From JACVRW01 sp963728155 (GTDB lineage Bacteria; Actinomycetota; Thermoleophilia; Solirubrobacterales; Thermoleophilaceae): a stretch of 64,000 nucleotides of DNA. The notes below the pieces were generated by a model. The model had not been told where the DNA came from and did not search any database. It saw only the letters and a program-made list of their open reading frames with translations. Location of the stretch: contig CAVSJF010000006.1 in NCBI GenBank assembly GCA_963728155.1, positions 310,001-374,000 on the forward strand. The letters are read 5' to 3'. Made by a program: the position numbers and the translations under genes. This document shows, in pieces, positions 1 to 8,412 of the stretch (positions are counted from its first letter, which is position 1; each line of letters opens with the position of its first letter).

Positions 1-1
1 G

Positions 2-256
2 TTCCTCGAGCGGCGTTCGCGCGACGACCCGCGGGTTCAACGCCTCGTCGCGGTGGCCGAGCCCAGGCTGAGAGCCGAGTGCCGGGCACTCACCGGGAGA
101 TCGCCGTCGGCGCACGAGCTGAGCTACGTGCTCGCCGTGTGGAATGTCCTCGCTGATCCACGGGAGATCCTCGACCAGCACCGAACGCTTGGGTGGTCGG
201 CGGCGCGAATCGCGGACACCCTGCACCGGTCCCTCACGGCAGTTGCCCTTCGTTAG
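2..256 (+). CDS. C-terminal part of an unrecognised protein (cut by window edge)
   Basis: The reading frame is open from the left edge to a stop at 254-256, giving about 84 residues. The 5' end lies outside the window. The visible part is rich in Arg, Leu and Ala and looks helical. The end (GWSAARIADTLHRSLTAVAL) resembles a helix-turn-helix pair, but this is only an impression. It ends 9 bases before the next gene, and its stop overlaps that gene's putative -10 hexamer. I do not recognise the family. A GTG at 53 could be an internal start, but continuous coding upstream argues for a longer protein. Confidence 0.45.
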   Translation, partial: FLERRSRDDPRVQRLVAVAEPRLRAECRALTGRSPSAHELSYVLAVWNVLADPREILDQHRTLGWSAARIADTLHRSLTAVALR

Positions 257-265
257 CGTCATCCT

Positions 266-1114
266 GTGGCCGTGCCAGCCCCGCGCCCGTTCGCCCAGGT
301 CGATGTCTTCTCGAGCGTTGCCTTCGGCGGCAACCCCGTCGCGGTGGTCCTCGACGGGGAGGGACTCAGCACCGAGCAAATGCAGCACTTCGCGCGCTGG
401 ACCAACCTGTCGGAGACCACGTTCGTTCTGGCGCCGACCGCCCACGAGGCCGATTACCGCGTGCGGATCTTCACGCCCGTGGCCGAGCTGCCCTTCGCCG
501 GTCACCCAACGCTGGGCACCTGCCACGCGTGGCGCGCCCACCGATCGGCCACCGGCGACGATTTCCTACAGGAGTGCGAAGCCGGGCTGATAGCGGTGCG
601 CCAGACCGACGCCGGCCTGGCCTTCGAGGCGCCGCCTCTGCTGCGCTCGGGCCCGGTCGACGAAGCGCTGGTCGCCCACCTCGCGGACCTCCTTCGGATC
701 GGGCGGGAGGACATCGTCGACACCCAGTGGGTCGACAACGGCCCCGGTTGGGTCGGCGTGCTGCTGGAGAGCGCCGACGCCGTGCTCGCGCTGCGCCCTG
801 CGGCCGTCGACCTCGACGTGGGCGTCGCGGGGCCGTTCCCGCCCGGGAGCAGCGAGGCGCTCGAAGTGCGCGCGTTCTTCCCCAAGGACGGCGCCACGGT
901 GGAAGACCCGGTCACGGGCAGCCTCAACGCGTCCCTCGCGGATTGGCTGCTTCACACCGGACGCATCGAGGCGCCCTACGTCGCCCGCCAGGGCACGGCG
1001 CTCGGCCGCACGGGACGCGTGCACATCTCCCGCGACGCCGACGGCGCCATCTGGGTGGGTGGCGCCACCACCACCCGGGTGAGCGGCGAGGTCAGTGGCC
1101 TCGGAGACGCGTGA
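266..1114 (+). CDS. PhzF-family isomerase-like protein
   Basis: This 282-residue protein has the length and motifs of the PhzF/DapF-fold family: FGGNPVAVVLD near residue 22, LSETTFVL with the family's catalytic-type Glu near residue 48, GHPTLGT near 78 and EDPVTGSLNAS near 213. PhzF isomerises an aryl intermediate of phenazine synthesis, but most homologues outside phenazine clusters have no known substrate, and no phenazine genes are present. The GTG start is preceded by TAGCGT (254-259) and exactly 6 bases, so the mRNA is probably leaderless. The 3' end overlaps the converging flavoprotein gene by 23 bp. Confidence 0.9.
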   Translation: MAVPAPRPFAQVDVFSSVAFGGNPVAVVLDGEGLSTEQMQHFARWTNLSETTFVLAPTAHEADYRVRIFTPVAELPFAGHPTLGTCHAWRAHRSATGDDFLQECEAGLIAVRQTDAGLAFEAPPLLRSGPVDEALVAHLADLLRIGREDIVDTQWVDNGPGWVGVLLESADAVLALRPAAVDLDVGVAGPFPPGSSEALEVRAFFPKDGATVEDPVTGSLNASLADWLLHTGRIEAPYVARQGTALGRTGRVHISRDADGAIWVGGATTTRVSGEVSGLGDA

Positions 1115-1508
1115 GGTCGACGCGCACCGGCACGTTGTAGCGCTCGGCGAAGGACTCCGGGTTCATGCCGATGCCCACGATGCGCTCGTCGTACTTGGCC
1201 CGGTACTCGCCCGCCTGATCGACGGGCGGAGCGTCGGCATCGATGGTCGCGGTCCCCGACAGGACCACTATGTCGCCCCCGCCGCCGTCGCCGCCGAAGT
1301 TGAGCGTGACCCTCGGGTTGGCCTCGATGTTGCGAACGCGCGCCCCTTGCATGCTGTACATGAGGACGGACTCGGCGCCGTCCCAGAGGAACCAGACGGG
1401 CATGGGAAGCGGCGCGCCCGCCTTGGTGACCGTGGTCATCCAAACGACGATGTCCTCGCGCAGATGCCGCGCGACGCGTTCCCCGAATTCGGTGCTCTGG
1501 TCGATCAC
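1092..1508 (-). CDS. PPOX-class (split-barrel) F420/FMN-dependent oxidoreductase
   Basis: This 138-residue protein has the pyridoxamine-5'-phosphate-oxidase-like split barrel. VVWMTTVTKAGAPLPMPVWFLWDG holds the first strands (residues 21-44), followed by MYSMQGARVRNIEANPRVTLNF, the usual cofactor-binding stretch of actinobacterial F420-dependent family members. Substrate is unknown; relatives reduce quinones, biliverdin or other small molecules with F420H2. The GTG start at 1508 lies 2 bases after the stop of the metallophosphoesterase gene, so the two are co-transcribed. Upstream in-frame sequence is the antisense of that neighbour and was excluded. Confidence 0.85.
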   Translation of the reverse strand: MIDQSTEFGERVARHLREDIVVWMTTVTKAGAPLPMPVWFLWDGAESVLMYSMQGARVRNIEANPRVTLNFGGDGGGGDIVVLSGTATIDADAPPVDQAGEYRAKYDERIVGIGMNPESFAERYNVPVRVDLTRLRGH

Positions 1509-1510
1509 CG

Positions 1511-2341
1511 CTAGAGCATACGATCGCCCGGCCGGCAGCTCGCCCGGCTTCGGTCGAGCACCTCTCCGTCCACGTCGCGGAACTCGAGCCGAGCCTCGCC
1601 GGGGGTGAGGACGATTCGCAGCGCGCCGGTCCGGTCCGAGCGCGCGAACGCGGCCCGGGAGTCGGGCTCGAGGGCGTAGCGGACGGCGCCGCCGGTTCCG
1701 GAGATGTACTGCGTCAGCCCGGCGCGCCTGCGGTAACGCATCATCACGTGCTCGTGCCCGTTGAGCACCAGCCGCGCTCGCCCGCGCAGCGCCGCCCACA
1801 GGGGGGCGATATCGGGAGCGTCGCCGTGGACGGTTCCGGCGCTGAAACGCGGGCGGTGCCAGAAGGCGAGCCGGCAGGTGGTGCTCTCACGGTCGAGCAC
1901 CCGCTCCAGCCAGCGCAGCTGAGCCGAGCCGGGCTCGTGGGGCTCCTGGGAGTTCAGGTTGACGATCTCCCACCCACCGAGGCTGAAGCGATACCACGGC
2001 CTGGCCCGCCGGTAGCGGCGCCAGTAGGGCAGGTATCCCTCGGCTCGGTTTGCCCACTCGTGGTTGCCCGCAGTCGGCCAGATGATCGGTGCCAGCGCTC
2101 CGTACACGGGCTGCCAGTTGCGCTGGTAGTCCTCGGCGGTGCCGCTCGGATACACGTCGCCCAGATACAGCACGGCGTCGGGGTCGTCGCGCCGGATGCG
2201 GCGCGCCAGGCGCTTGGCCACCGGGGTGCCGTCGGCGCCGTCGCCGAGCGCCCACACCACCGCCCTCTCGTCGGCCGGGGCCTCCTGGCCGGCCGGCGCT
2301 CCGAGGGCCATGGCCGCGGCCGCCAGCACAGCGCCGATCAC
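1511..2341 (-). CDS. Secreted calcineurin-like metallophosphoesterase
   Basis: This 276-residue protein carries the full set of metal-binding motifs of the calcineurin-like fold: GD near residue 33, YLGDVY near 59, AGNHEW near 92, FWHRPRFS near 160 and LNGHEHVMM near 195. A short hydrophobic, Ala-rich N-terminus (residues 1-20) suggests export. Relatives include purple-acid-type phosphatases, so a periplasmic or cell-surface phosphomonoester or diester hydrolase is likely. The GTG start overlaps the stop of the upstream phosphodiester glycosidase gene (GTGA), giving a translationally coupled pair of extracellular phosphoesterases. Confidence 0.88.
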   Translation of the reverse strand: MIGAVLAAAAMALGAPAGQEAPADERAVVWALGDGADGTPVAKRLARRIRRDDPDAVLYLGDVYPSGTAEDYQRNWQPVYGALAPIIWPTAGNHEWANRAEGYLPYWRRYRRARPWYRFSLGGWEIVNLNSQEPHEPGSAQLRWLERVLDRESTTCRLAFWHRPRFSAGTVHGDAPDIAPLWAALRGRARLVLNGHEHVMMRYRRRAGLTQYISGTGGAVRYALEPDSRAAFARSDRTGALRIVLTPGEARLEFRDVDGEVLDRSRASCRPGDRML

Positions 2342-3543
2342 GGCAGCACCACCAGGGCGTCGCTCACCGCGCGCTCACCGCTCGGGTCGGAGGGGCGGTT
2401 GACCGCGCGGCCGCGGACGGTCATGGACGTCGAGCCTCCCCCGTCGAGGTTGAGCGCGTCGCGCGCGCCGAGTGCTCGCATCACCCGGGCTGCCTCGGGC
2501 AGGCTCACGCCGGCGCTCCAGCCGGGTCGTCGTCCGTCGACCGTCACGAGCAGGAGGGTGCCGTCCGCGCGCACGCCGGCCAGGGTACGCGGATTGCGGG
2601 CAGTGACGAAGGACCCGTAGAACAACGGCTCGGACGGCGGCGCGAAGCCCTCGGCCGCACCGCGCACGCGCACGCGTCCTCCGGAAACCAGCCGCGGGCC
2701 GCCGCCCACGACCTCGCCGAACGCGGCGCCGGCCGGTGCACCGAGCGCCGTCGTGATGCCAAGCTCGAGCCCCACCTGCGCGCCCACGGACATCCTGCGC
2801 CGCAGGAAGCGCGCGTCCTGTCCGCTGGCGCCGAGCATCACGCCGTCGGCGGGAACGGTGGAGCGGCCCAGCGCGCTCACCACGCCGTCGCGCACGGTGG
2901 CACGAAAGCCGGCGCGCGGCGCAGAAGCACCCCACTGCGGGGTGAACAGAACGGTCTCGCTGGGATCGGTGCAGGTGGTGACGGCGTCGGGGCGCTCGGT
3001 CGGCCGGTCGCCTCCGCGCCCCCCGCAGGCGGGCACGAGGCCCAGCGGGCGGTTGACGCCGTCGAGCAGCCGGCTGGCGCCGCCCACCGTGACCTCGCCG
3101 GCGAAGCGCAGGGGGGTGACTCGCCGCTGATCGTCGCCCAGCGTCAGGGCGCTGCGGCCGCCCACCGGCTCGCTGATCACGGCGCCGGCGGCGACCAGCA
3201 CCCCGACCGGGTTGCCGTCGGCCGCGAAGTAACCGCCGTTCACGGCGGCCACGCCGGCCAGTCGCCGGCTGACCGCGCTGGGGCGGCCCCGAACGCCCAC
3301 CGATTCTCCGCTCGGGGCCACCATCACCCGCGCGCCGGGGGCGATGCTGAGCACGTTCACGCGCCAGGGCCCGCCCTCGCGCACGATCCGCGTCCAGCGC
3401 ACCTCCGGGGTCAGTTGCGCGCTCGAGCGGCGTTCGTCCAACGAGCGAGAGCCGAGCGGAAGCTCGGACGCCGCGGCGCCGTTGGCCACGGCCACGAAGC
3501 CCGCAAGCGCGACGACGAGAGCCGCCGGCGCATGGCGGCTCAA
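2338..3543 (-). CDS. Secreted phosphodiester glycosidase (NAGPA-domain) protein
   Basis: I chose the TTG start at 3543, which overlaps the upstream stop (TTGA) and places a signal peptide right at the N-terminus (SRHAPAALVVALAGFVAVA). The protein is about 401 residues. VNGGYFAADGNP and, near the C-terminus, LNLDGGGSTSM are the hallmark motifs of the phosphodiester alpha-GlcNAcase/YjfA-like family. These enzymes remove sugar from phosphodiester-linked glycans, and bacterial members are thought to act on exopolysaccharide or teichoic-acid-like polymers. It sits in one transcript with a lipoprotein and a phosphoesterase, suggesting a small envelope glycan/phosphate unit. Confidence 0.85.
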   Translation of the reverse strand: MSRHAPAALVVALAGFVAVANGAAASELPLGSRSLDERRSSAQLTPEVRWTRIVREGGPWRVNVLSIAPGARVMVAPSGESVGVRGRPSAVSRRLAGVAAVNGGYFAADGNPVGVLVAAGAVISEPVGGRSALTLGDDQRRVTPLRFAGEVTVGGASRLLDGVNRPLGLVPACGGRGGDRPTERPDAVTTCTDPSETVLFTPQWGASAPRAGFRATVRDGVVSALGRSTVPADGVMLGASGQDARFLRRRMSVGAQVGLELGITTALGAPAGAAFGEVVGGGPRLVSGGRVRVRGAAEGFAPPSEPLFYGSFVTARNPRTLAGVRADGTLLLVTVDGRRPGWSAGVSLPEAARVMRALGARDALNLDGGGSTSMTVRGRAVNRPSDPSGERAVSDALVVLP

Positions 3544-4523
3544 CCGCGCAGGGCCATCTCGATCGCTTCCTTTAGCTCGCGGGCGCTGTAGGCACCCTCG
3601 AGCCGGGAGGCGACCTTGCCGTTCTTGTCGATCGTGAACACCCACGGCTCGGTGGGCAGGCGCCAGGCGGCGATCTGCGGCCGAAAGCCCTTGCTGATGT
3701 CGTTGTCCCGGTAGATCTCCATGTGGATGAACTCGGCCTGGTCGCCGTACTCGGCTTTGAGCTGCTCGGCCACGTCCACCACCGGCCCGCACACCCGGCT
3801 CTGGCACAGCCGTGGAGTGGCGAACACCAGGACCACCGGCTTCTTGCCCACCACGTCGGCGAAGTTCTCCTCGTGCATGGTCGACGGGGGCACGCGGGTG
3901 TCGATCGACTCGATGTCGCCGCCGGCGCCGGCTTCGGTCGGGGTATCGATCACTGGGGCCTTGTCGCCGGGACCGGGCACGAGATCCTGGCGGGCGACGG
4001 TCAGCTGCGGCAGCGCCGACGTGGCGGCCACCAGCCGCCCGTCGAGGCGAGCGATGCCGAGGATGTCGTACTTGCCGGGCTTGTCGAACGGCAGGCTCGT
4101 CACGTACACCGACTTGGCGGCGTCGGGGTCGGCCGAGGACGACTGGCTTTGAAACTGAGGCTTGACCTCGAGCGACTCGTAACTCGCGACGTACGGCCCC
4201 TTGGCCTCCCCCCCGCCCGCAGGCGCTACGTACACCGCGGCTGCGGCGTCGGCGATCTGGGCCCGCGACGCGGTGAACAGGCCGAAGCCGAAACGGTTCT
4301 CGCCCTCCGTGAACTGCGTGACCGACGGCGCGAGCACGGGACCCGCCTCAGGAAGCTCCTGGCGCAGGTCGACCAGCGTCTTCCCGGCGGCGCTCGGGAA
4401 CTGCTCGGCCCTCGCCTCGGGGGGCGGCTGCTTGGCGCTGTCCTCCGCGTCGTCGCCACCGCAACCACCGGTCACGATCGCGCACGCGAGAAGGACGGCG
4501 GCGATCGCGCGTCGTGAGCTCAC
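3540..4523 (-). CDS. Lipoprotein with thioredoxin-like (TlpA-type) domain
   Basis: This 327-residue protein begins with a lipoprotein signal peptide, with lipobox TGGC and Cys21 as the likely lipid site, followed by an acidic linker. Residues 45-190 form a beta-rich domain of unknown family. Residues 210-327 have a thioredoxin fold: VVLVFATPRLCQSRVCGPVV (cysteines four apart), then MEIYRDND and EPWVFTIDKNGKV with the cis-Pro region. The usual CXXC is replaced by a CX4C pair, so classical thiol exchange is uncertain. It heads the transcript that continues into the two phosphoesterase-type genes and the flavoprotein gene. Confidence 0.82.
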   Translation of the reverse strand: MSSRRAIAAVLLACAIVTGGCGGDDAEDSAKQPPPEARAEQFPSAAGKTLVDLRQELPEAGPVLAPSVTQFTEGENRFGFGLFTASRAQIADAAAAVYVAPAGGGEAKGPYVASYESLEVKPQFQSQSSSADPDAAKSVYVTSLPFDKPGKYDILGIARLDGRLVAATSALPQLTVARQDLVPGPGDKAPVIDTPTEAGAGGDIESIDTRVPPSTMHEENFADVVGKKPVVLVFATPRLCQSRVCGPVVDVAEQLKAEYGDQAEFIHMEIYRDNDISKGFRPQIAAWRLPTEPWVFTIDKNGKVASRLEGAYSARELKEAIEMALRG

Positions 4524-4608
4524 GAAAGGTCAAGGGTATGGAACGCGCTCGTCGCTTCCGGCACCCCGCGCCGATCCTTAACTCTCCGTTCGCATAGCCT
4601 GCCCCGCC

Positions 4609-5343
4609 ATGAACTCGGACTCGCGCGCGGCCCTGATCACCGGTGGCTCGGGCGGCATCGGGCTGGCTATCGCCCGAGCGCTCGGCCAGGACGGCTATGG
4701 GGTCACGGTGTCGGCTCGCCGCCCGGAGAAGCTCGAGGAGGCCGCGCAGGAGCTGGCCGGCGAGGGAATCGAGGTCCACTCGATAGCCGCCAACATGGCC
4801 CACGAGGACGACATCAAGAAGGTCGTGGCCGGCCACCGGGACCGCTTCGGCCGCCTCGACGTGCTCATCAACAACGCGGGCATCGGGATCGGGGCCGCGG
4901 TCGCGGACACCGAGACCAAGAAGCTCGATCTTCAGCTCGACGTGAACCTCCGCGCGGTCTACCTGGTGGCGCGCGAGTGCATCCCCATGCTCAAGGAGGC
5001 GGGCGCGGAGCACGGCAAGGCGCTCATCGCCAACACCGCCTCCATCGCCGGCAAGAGCGGGCAGGGCTGGCTCTCGGCCTATTCGGCCACCAAGTTCGGC
5101 GTGGTCGGGCTGAGCCAGGCCATGCACAAGGAACTGTCGGGCGACGGCATCCAGGTGACCGCCCTGTGCCCCGGCTTCGTGGCCACCGCCATGACCGACT
5201 GGGTCGAGGGACAGATCCCCAAGGACCAGATGATCCAGCCGCAGGACATCGCGGAGTCCGTTCGCTTTCTCCTACGCACCTCGCCCAACTGCCTCGTGCC
5301 CGAGGTCCAGTTCATCCGCCCGGGCGACAGCGAGAGCGGATAG
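4609..5343 (+). CDS. Short-chain dehydrogenase/reductase (SDR)
   Basis: This 244-residue protein is a classical SDR. It has the Rossmann motif TGGSGGIG (residues 11-18), NNAG near 90, the catalytic Ser in NTASIAG near 144, and the YSATK catalytic Tyr/Lys motif near 158. SARRPEKL after beta-2 suggests NADP preference. The substrate cannot be told. The gene diverges from the lipoprotein operon. A TAGCCT hexamer ends 8 bases before the ATG, consistent with a very short or absent leader. Its 3' end overlaps the converging conserved gene by 72 bp. Confidence 0.92.
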   Translation: MNSDSRAALITGGSGGIGLAIARALGQDGYGVTVSARRPEKLEEAAQELAGEGIEVHSIAANMAHEDDIKKVVAGHRDRFGRLDVLINNAGIGIGAAVADTETKKLDLQLDVNLRAVYLVARECIPMLKEAGAEHGKALIANTASIAGKSGQGWLSAYSATKFGVVGLSQAMHKELSGDGIQVTALCPGFVATAMTDWVEGQIPKDQMIQPQDIAESVRFLLRTSPNCLVPEVQFIRPGDSESG

Positions 5344-5787
5344 AGCCTCCTCGTAGTCGTCGAGGCGCCGGAAGGGCCGCAGCCAGGCCCAGCCCGGCTT
5401 TGACCTAAGCTCGCGGCCACGGTGCAGCTCGCCGGTCGGCCGGGGCGCGCGGCGCGGACGCCGGACATCGGCCAGCGAGGCGATCTCCTCGAGCCCGGCG
5501 CTCACCTCGAGCATGGCGCGCAGCGTGTTGATCTCGCGCTCGGTCGCGGGTCGGGGCTTCCCCTTCGCGCCGGTGTAGCGGTCCCAGGCGCGCGCGAAGC
5601 TCGCGAGGCTCGTGCGCCCGCCGTTTCGGTGCGCGGCCAGCATCGGGCAGATTCCGCCCTTGGGGTCGGTGTAGGCCCCGACGATGATGCGGTTGGAATC
5701 GATGCCCGCCAGCATGGCCCGGCGGGTTGTGAGCGGCAGGCAGTCGATGGCCCGGCGGAGGTCGCGGGCGGGGTGGCGACGTCGCAT
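5272..5787 (-). CDS. Conserved protein of unknown function (Thermoleophilia-type)
   Basis: This is a 171-residue reading frame from an ATG at 5787. The core GICPMLAAHRNGGRTSLASF followed by ARAWDRYTG is well formed, with a single Cys and His, and is followed by a basic, helical middle (RPATEREINTLRAMLEVSAG). My recollection is that similar short proteins with this core recur in Solirubrobacterales genomes; this is memory, not a search. No catalytic function is evident. The last 24 codons overlap the SDR gene on the other strand, so the true stop could be nearer if an indel is present. Confidence 0.65.
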   Translation of the reverse strand: MRRRHPARDLRRAIDCLPLTTRRAMLAGIDSNRIIVGAYTDPKGGICPMLAAHRNGGRTSLASFARAWDRYTGAKGKPRPATEREINTLRAMLEVSAGLEEIASLADVRRPRRAPRPTGELHRGRELRSKPGWAWLRPFRRLDDYEEALSALAVARADELDLGHEAVGRGA

Positions 5788-5859
5788 GTGATGAGCTACC
5801 ACGCGGCTTCGACGCTGAAGCACCCGCCGGAATCGCACAACCAGCGAAAGGAGACTTGC

Positions 5860-6891
5860 ATGCGGCTGGGCCTGACGCTCGGCTATTGGGGGCTCGGCCT
5901 GACGGCGAGCGATCAGATCGAGCTCGTCCGCGAGGCCGAGTCGAGCGGCTTCGATTCCGTGTGGACGGCCGAGGCCTACGGGTCCGATGCCGCCACCCCG
6001 CTGGCCTGGTTCGCCGCCCAGACCGAGCGCATTCGCCTGGGCGCCGCGATTCTGCAGATCCCCGGCCGCTCGCCGGCGATGACCGCCATGACCGCGGTAA
6101 CGATCGATCACCTCTCGAACGGCCGCTTCACCCTCGGACTCGGCACGTCCGGCCCCCAGGTGGCGGAGGGCTGGCACGGCCAGCGCTTCGGCCATCAGCT
6201 CGCACGCACGCGGGAGTACGTGGAGATCGTGCGCAAGGCGCTTGCGCGCGAGCGCCTCACCTATTCCGGCGAGCAGTTCACCCTCCCTCTGCCCGACGGG
6301 CCCGGGAAGGCGCTCAAGCTGATGATCGAGCCGGTGCAGGAGCGAATCCCGATCTACGTCGCGGCCATCGGCCCGAAGAACACTCAGCTCGTGGGGGAGA
6401 TCGCCGATGGCTGGCTGCCCGTCTTCTTCTCGCCCGAGCACGTGGGCCACTCGCGCGCGCTGCTCGAGGAGGGCGCCGCCCGGGCGGGACGCTCGCTCGC
6501 CGGCATCGACATCGCCCCGACCGTCCAGGTGTCGATCGACGACGACGTCGACCGCGCCCGCGACGTGATGCGCCCGTTCATCGCGCTCTACGTGGGTGGC
6601 ATGGGCTCGCGCGACAAGAACTTCTACAACGAGTTGGTGCGCCGCTATGGGTTCGAGGACGCCGCCACGCGGATCCAGGAGCTCTACCTCGACGGCAAGA
6701 AGGAGGAAGCGGCCGCCGCCATTCCCCCCGACCTGATCGACCAGGTGACGATGTGTGGGCCGCGCGAGCACGTGCGCGAGCGGCTCGAGGTCTACCGCGA
6801 GGCGGGCGTCGGCACCCTGATCGCTTCGGTGATGGCCCCCGATCCCGAGGTTCGCAAGCGCACGGTTCGCGAGCTCGCGGAGATGCTCTGA
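5860..6891 (+). CDS. LLM-class F420-dependent oxidoreductase
   Basis: This 343-residue protein has the luciferase-like (beta/alpha)8 pattern of F420-dependent dehydrogenases. MRLGLTLGYWG begins strand 1, GFDSVWTAEAYGSDA follows, then the LGAAILQIPGRSPAMTAMTA stretch with its non-prolyl cis bulge region and GRFTLGLGTSGPQVAEGWHG in the cofactor site. The ATG at 5860 has a strong ribosome site, GAAAGGAG, 7 bases upstream. Substrate is not predictable; relatives reduce or oxidise diverse small organics. The next gene, a glycosyltransferase, begins 2 bases after the stop. Confidence 0.92.
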   Translation: MRLGLTLGYWGLGLTASDQIELVREAESSGFDSVWTAEAYGSDAATPLAWFAAQTERIRLGAAILQIPGRSPAMTAMTAVTIDHLSNGRFTLGLGTSGPQVAEGWHGQRFGHQLARTREYVEIVRKALARERLTYSGEQFTLPLPDGPGKALKLMIEPVQERIPIYVAAIGPKNTQLVGEIADGWLPVFFSPEHVGHSRALLEEGAARAGRSLAGIDIAPTVQVSIDDDVDRARDVMRPFIALYVGGMGSRDKNFYNELVRRYGFEDAATRIQELYLDGKKEEAAAAIPPDLIDQVTMCGPREHVRERLEVYREAGVGTLIASVMAPDPEVRKRTVRELAEML

Positions 6892-6893
6892 GG

Positions 6894-8132
6894 GTGAGCC
6901 CGGGCGCCGGGCGCCATCGCGTCCTGCTCGCGGCCTTCGGCGACCCCGGACACGCCTTTCCGGCCATCGCGCTGGGGAGCGAGCTGGCCCGGCGCGGGCA
7001 CGAGGTGACGCTGGAGACGTGGACCAAGTGGCGCGAGCATGTGCAGGCCGAGGGGATGGCCTTCGCGGCCGCGCCCGAGTATCAGGTGTTCCCCACCAGC
7101 GAGCGGGCGCTGAAGCCCTACGTGGCGGCGGTGCGCGCGTCGGGCAGCACGCGTGAACTGATCCGAAGGGTCGACCCCACGGTGGTGGTGGCCGACATCC
7201 TCACCGTCGCCGCCGCTCTGGCCGCTGAGAGCGAGCGGCGGCCCTGGGTGACCCTGGTTCCCCACCCGATGCCCATGGGCCAGCCCGGCTTTCCGGCCTA
7301 CGCCCTGGGGGCCGTGCCCGCGCGAACCCCGATCGGTGACCGGATGTGGCGGTTGACCCGCCCCCTGCTCATGAAGGGAGAGGAGCAGGGGCGGCGTGAG
7401 CTCAACGGCGCCCGCGAGCGCGTGGGGCTGCCGCCGCTCTCCCACGCGCACGGAGGCATCTCGCGAACGCTGGCTCTCGTCGCCACCTTCCCCCAGCTCG
7501 AGTACCCCCGGCCGGTCCCCGAGCCGTGGCTGCGGGTCACCGGACCCCTGCTGTGGGAACAGCCCTACGGCGACGTGGAACTGCCGCCGGGCTCCGATCC
7601 GCTGGTGCTCGTGGCTCCGTCGACCTCCCAGGATCCCGAGCACCGGCTGGTGCGCGCCGCCCTGGACGGCCTGGCCGGCGAGCCCGTGCGCGTGCTCGCC
7701 ACGCTCAACCGGCGAGCGCCCTCGCCGCGGCTGGCCGCGCCCGCCAACGCCCGCGTGGTCGACTGGGTCTCCTACGCGCGCACGATGCCGCTGTGCCAGG
7801 CGGTGGTGTGCCACGCGGGCCACGGCACGCTGGCCCGCGCCCTTCACTGCGGCGTGCCCGTGGTGGCCTGCCCGCACGCCGGCGATCAGGCTGAGAACGC
7901 GGCCCGGATCCGCTGGGCCGGGCTCGGGGTTTCGCTCCCGCGCCGCTTTCACACCGCTCGCGGGGTGCGCCTCGCGGTGCAGCGCCTGCTCCGCGACCCG
8001 CGCTACCGCCGGCGCGCCGGCGCGCTCGCGCACTGGTCGGCGCAGAACGACGGTGCGGCCGCGGCGGCGGACGCGGTCGAAGGGGTGGCCGCCGGATACC
8101 CCCTCCGGGTAAAATGGGCCCATGGCCACTGA
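6894..8132 (+). CDS. GT1/MGT-type glycosyltransferase
   Basis: This 412-residue protein looks like macrolide- or flavonoid-type GT-B transferases. The N-terminal half starts VLLAAFGDPGHAFPAIALG, a donor-independent Rossmann domain. The C-terminal nucleotide-sugar site reads VVCHAGHGTLARALHCGVPV followed by ACPHAGDQAENA, matching the HGG..E..GVP..P..DQ..N signature. Acceptor is unknown; a small hydrophobic secondary metabolite or lipid is typical. The GTG start follows the F420 enzyme by 2 bases, so both are one unit. The 3' end contains the operator, promoter and first codons of the CsoR-type gene. Confidence 0.88.
   Translation: MSPGAGRHRVLLAAFGDPGHAFPAIALGSELARRGHEVTLETWTKWREHVQAEGMAFAAAPEYQVFPTSERALKPYVAAVRASGSTRELIRRVDPTVVVADILTVAAALAAESERRPWVTLVPHPMPMGQPGFPAYALGAVPARTPIGDRMWRLTRPLLMKGEEQGRRELNGARERVGLPPLSHAHGGISRTLALVATFPQLEYPRPVPEPWLRVTGPLLWEQPYGDVELPPGSDPLVLVAPSTSQDPEHRLVRAALDGLAGEPVRVLATLNRRAPSPRLAAPANARVVDWVSYARTMPLCQAVVCHAGHGTLARALHCGVPVVACPHAGDQAENAARIRWAGLGVSLPRRFHTARGVRLAVQRLLRDPRYRRRAGALAHWSAQNDGAAAAADAVEGVAAGYPLRVKWAHGH
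8097..8111. promoter_or_regulatory. Candidate CsoR operator
   Basis: TACCC-CCTCC-GGGTA is an inverted repeat with a G/C core flanked by A/T ends, the known shape of CsoR/RcnR-family operators. It lies inside the end of the glycosyltransferase gene and overlaps the -10 hexamer TAAAAT (8110-8115) of the csoR-like gene, so autorepression is likely. Confidence 0.6.
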
Positions 8133-8409
8133 AGCTCGCGGGTACACCGCCACCAAGGACCAGCTCAAGAGCCGCCTGCGCCGGGTGGAGGGCCAGGTAC
8201 GAGGGATCGAGCGGATGGTGGACGAGGACCGGTACTGCATCGACGTGATCACCCAGATCGGGGCGGTGCAGGCCGCGCTCGACAAGGTCGCGCTCGGATT
8301 GCTCGACGACCATGCGCGCCACTGCGTGATCGGCGCCGATACCTCCAAGCAGGCGGACCGCACCGACGAGCTCATGTCGGCCGTGGGCCGGCTCATGCGC
8401 CGCGGCTAG
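8122..8409 (+). CDS. csoR: CsoR/DUF156 metal-sensing repressor
   Basis: This 95-residue all-helical protein is a member of the copper-sensing CsoR family. The Cu(I) ligands are all present: Cys in RYCIDVITQI (about residue 37), then His and Cys in LLDDHARHCV (about 62 and 66). The RLRRVEGQVRGIERMV segment is the DNA-binding helix. Members repress copper efflux genes and release DNA when Cu(I) binds; no copper transporter is adjacent here. TAAAAT lies exactly 6 bases before the ATG, so the message is probably leaderless, and a palindromic operator overlaps it. It starts inside the upstream glycosyltransferase gene. Confidence 0.92.
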   Translation: MATEARGYTATKDQLKSRLRRVEGQVRGIERMVDEDRYCIDVITQIGAVQAALDKVALGLLDDHARHCVIGADTSKQADRTDELMSAVGRLMRRG

Positions 8410-8412
8410 GGG

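Noticed and set aside
2089..3591. A plus-strand frame of 500 codons over the phosphoesterase genes
   Set aside because: It is antisense to a signal-peptide-bearing gene with hallmark motifs and has no promoter or ribosome site.
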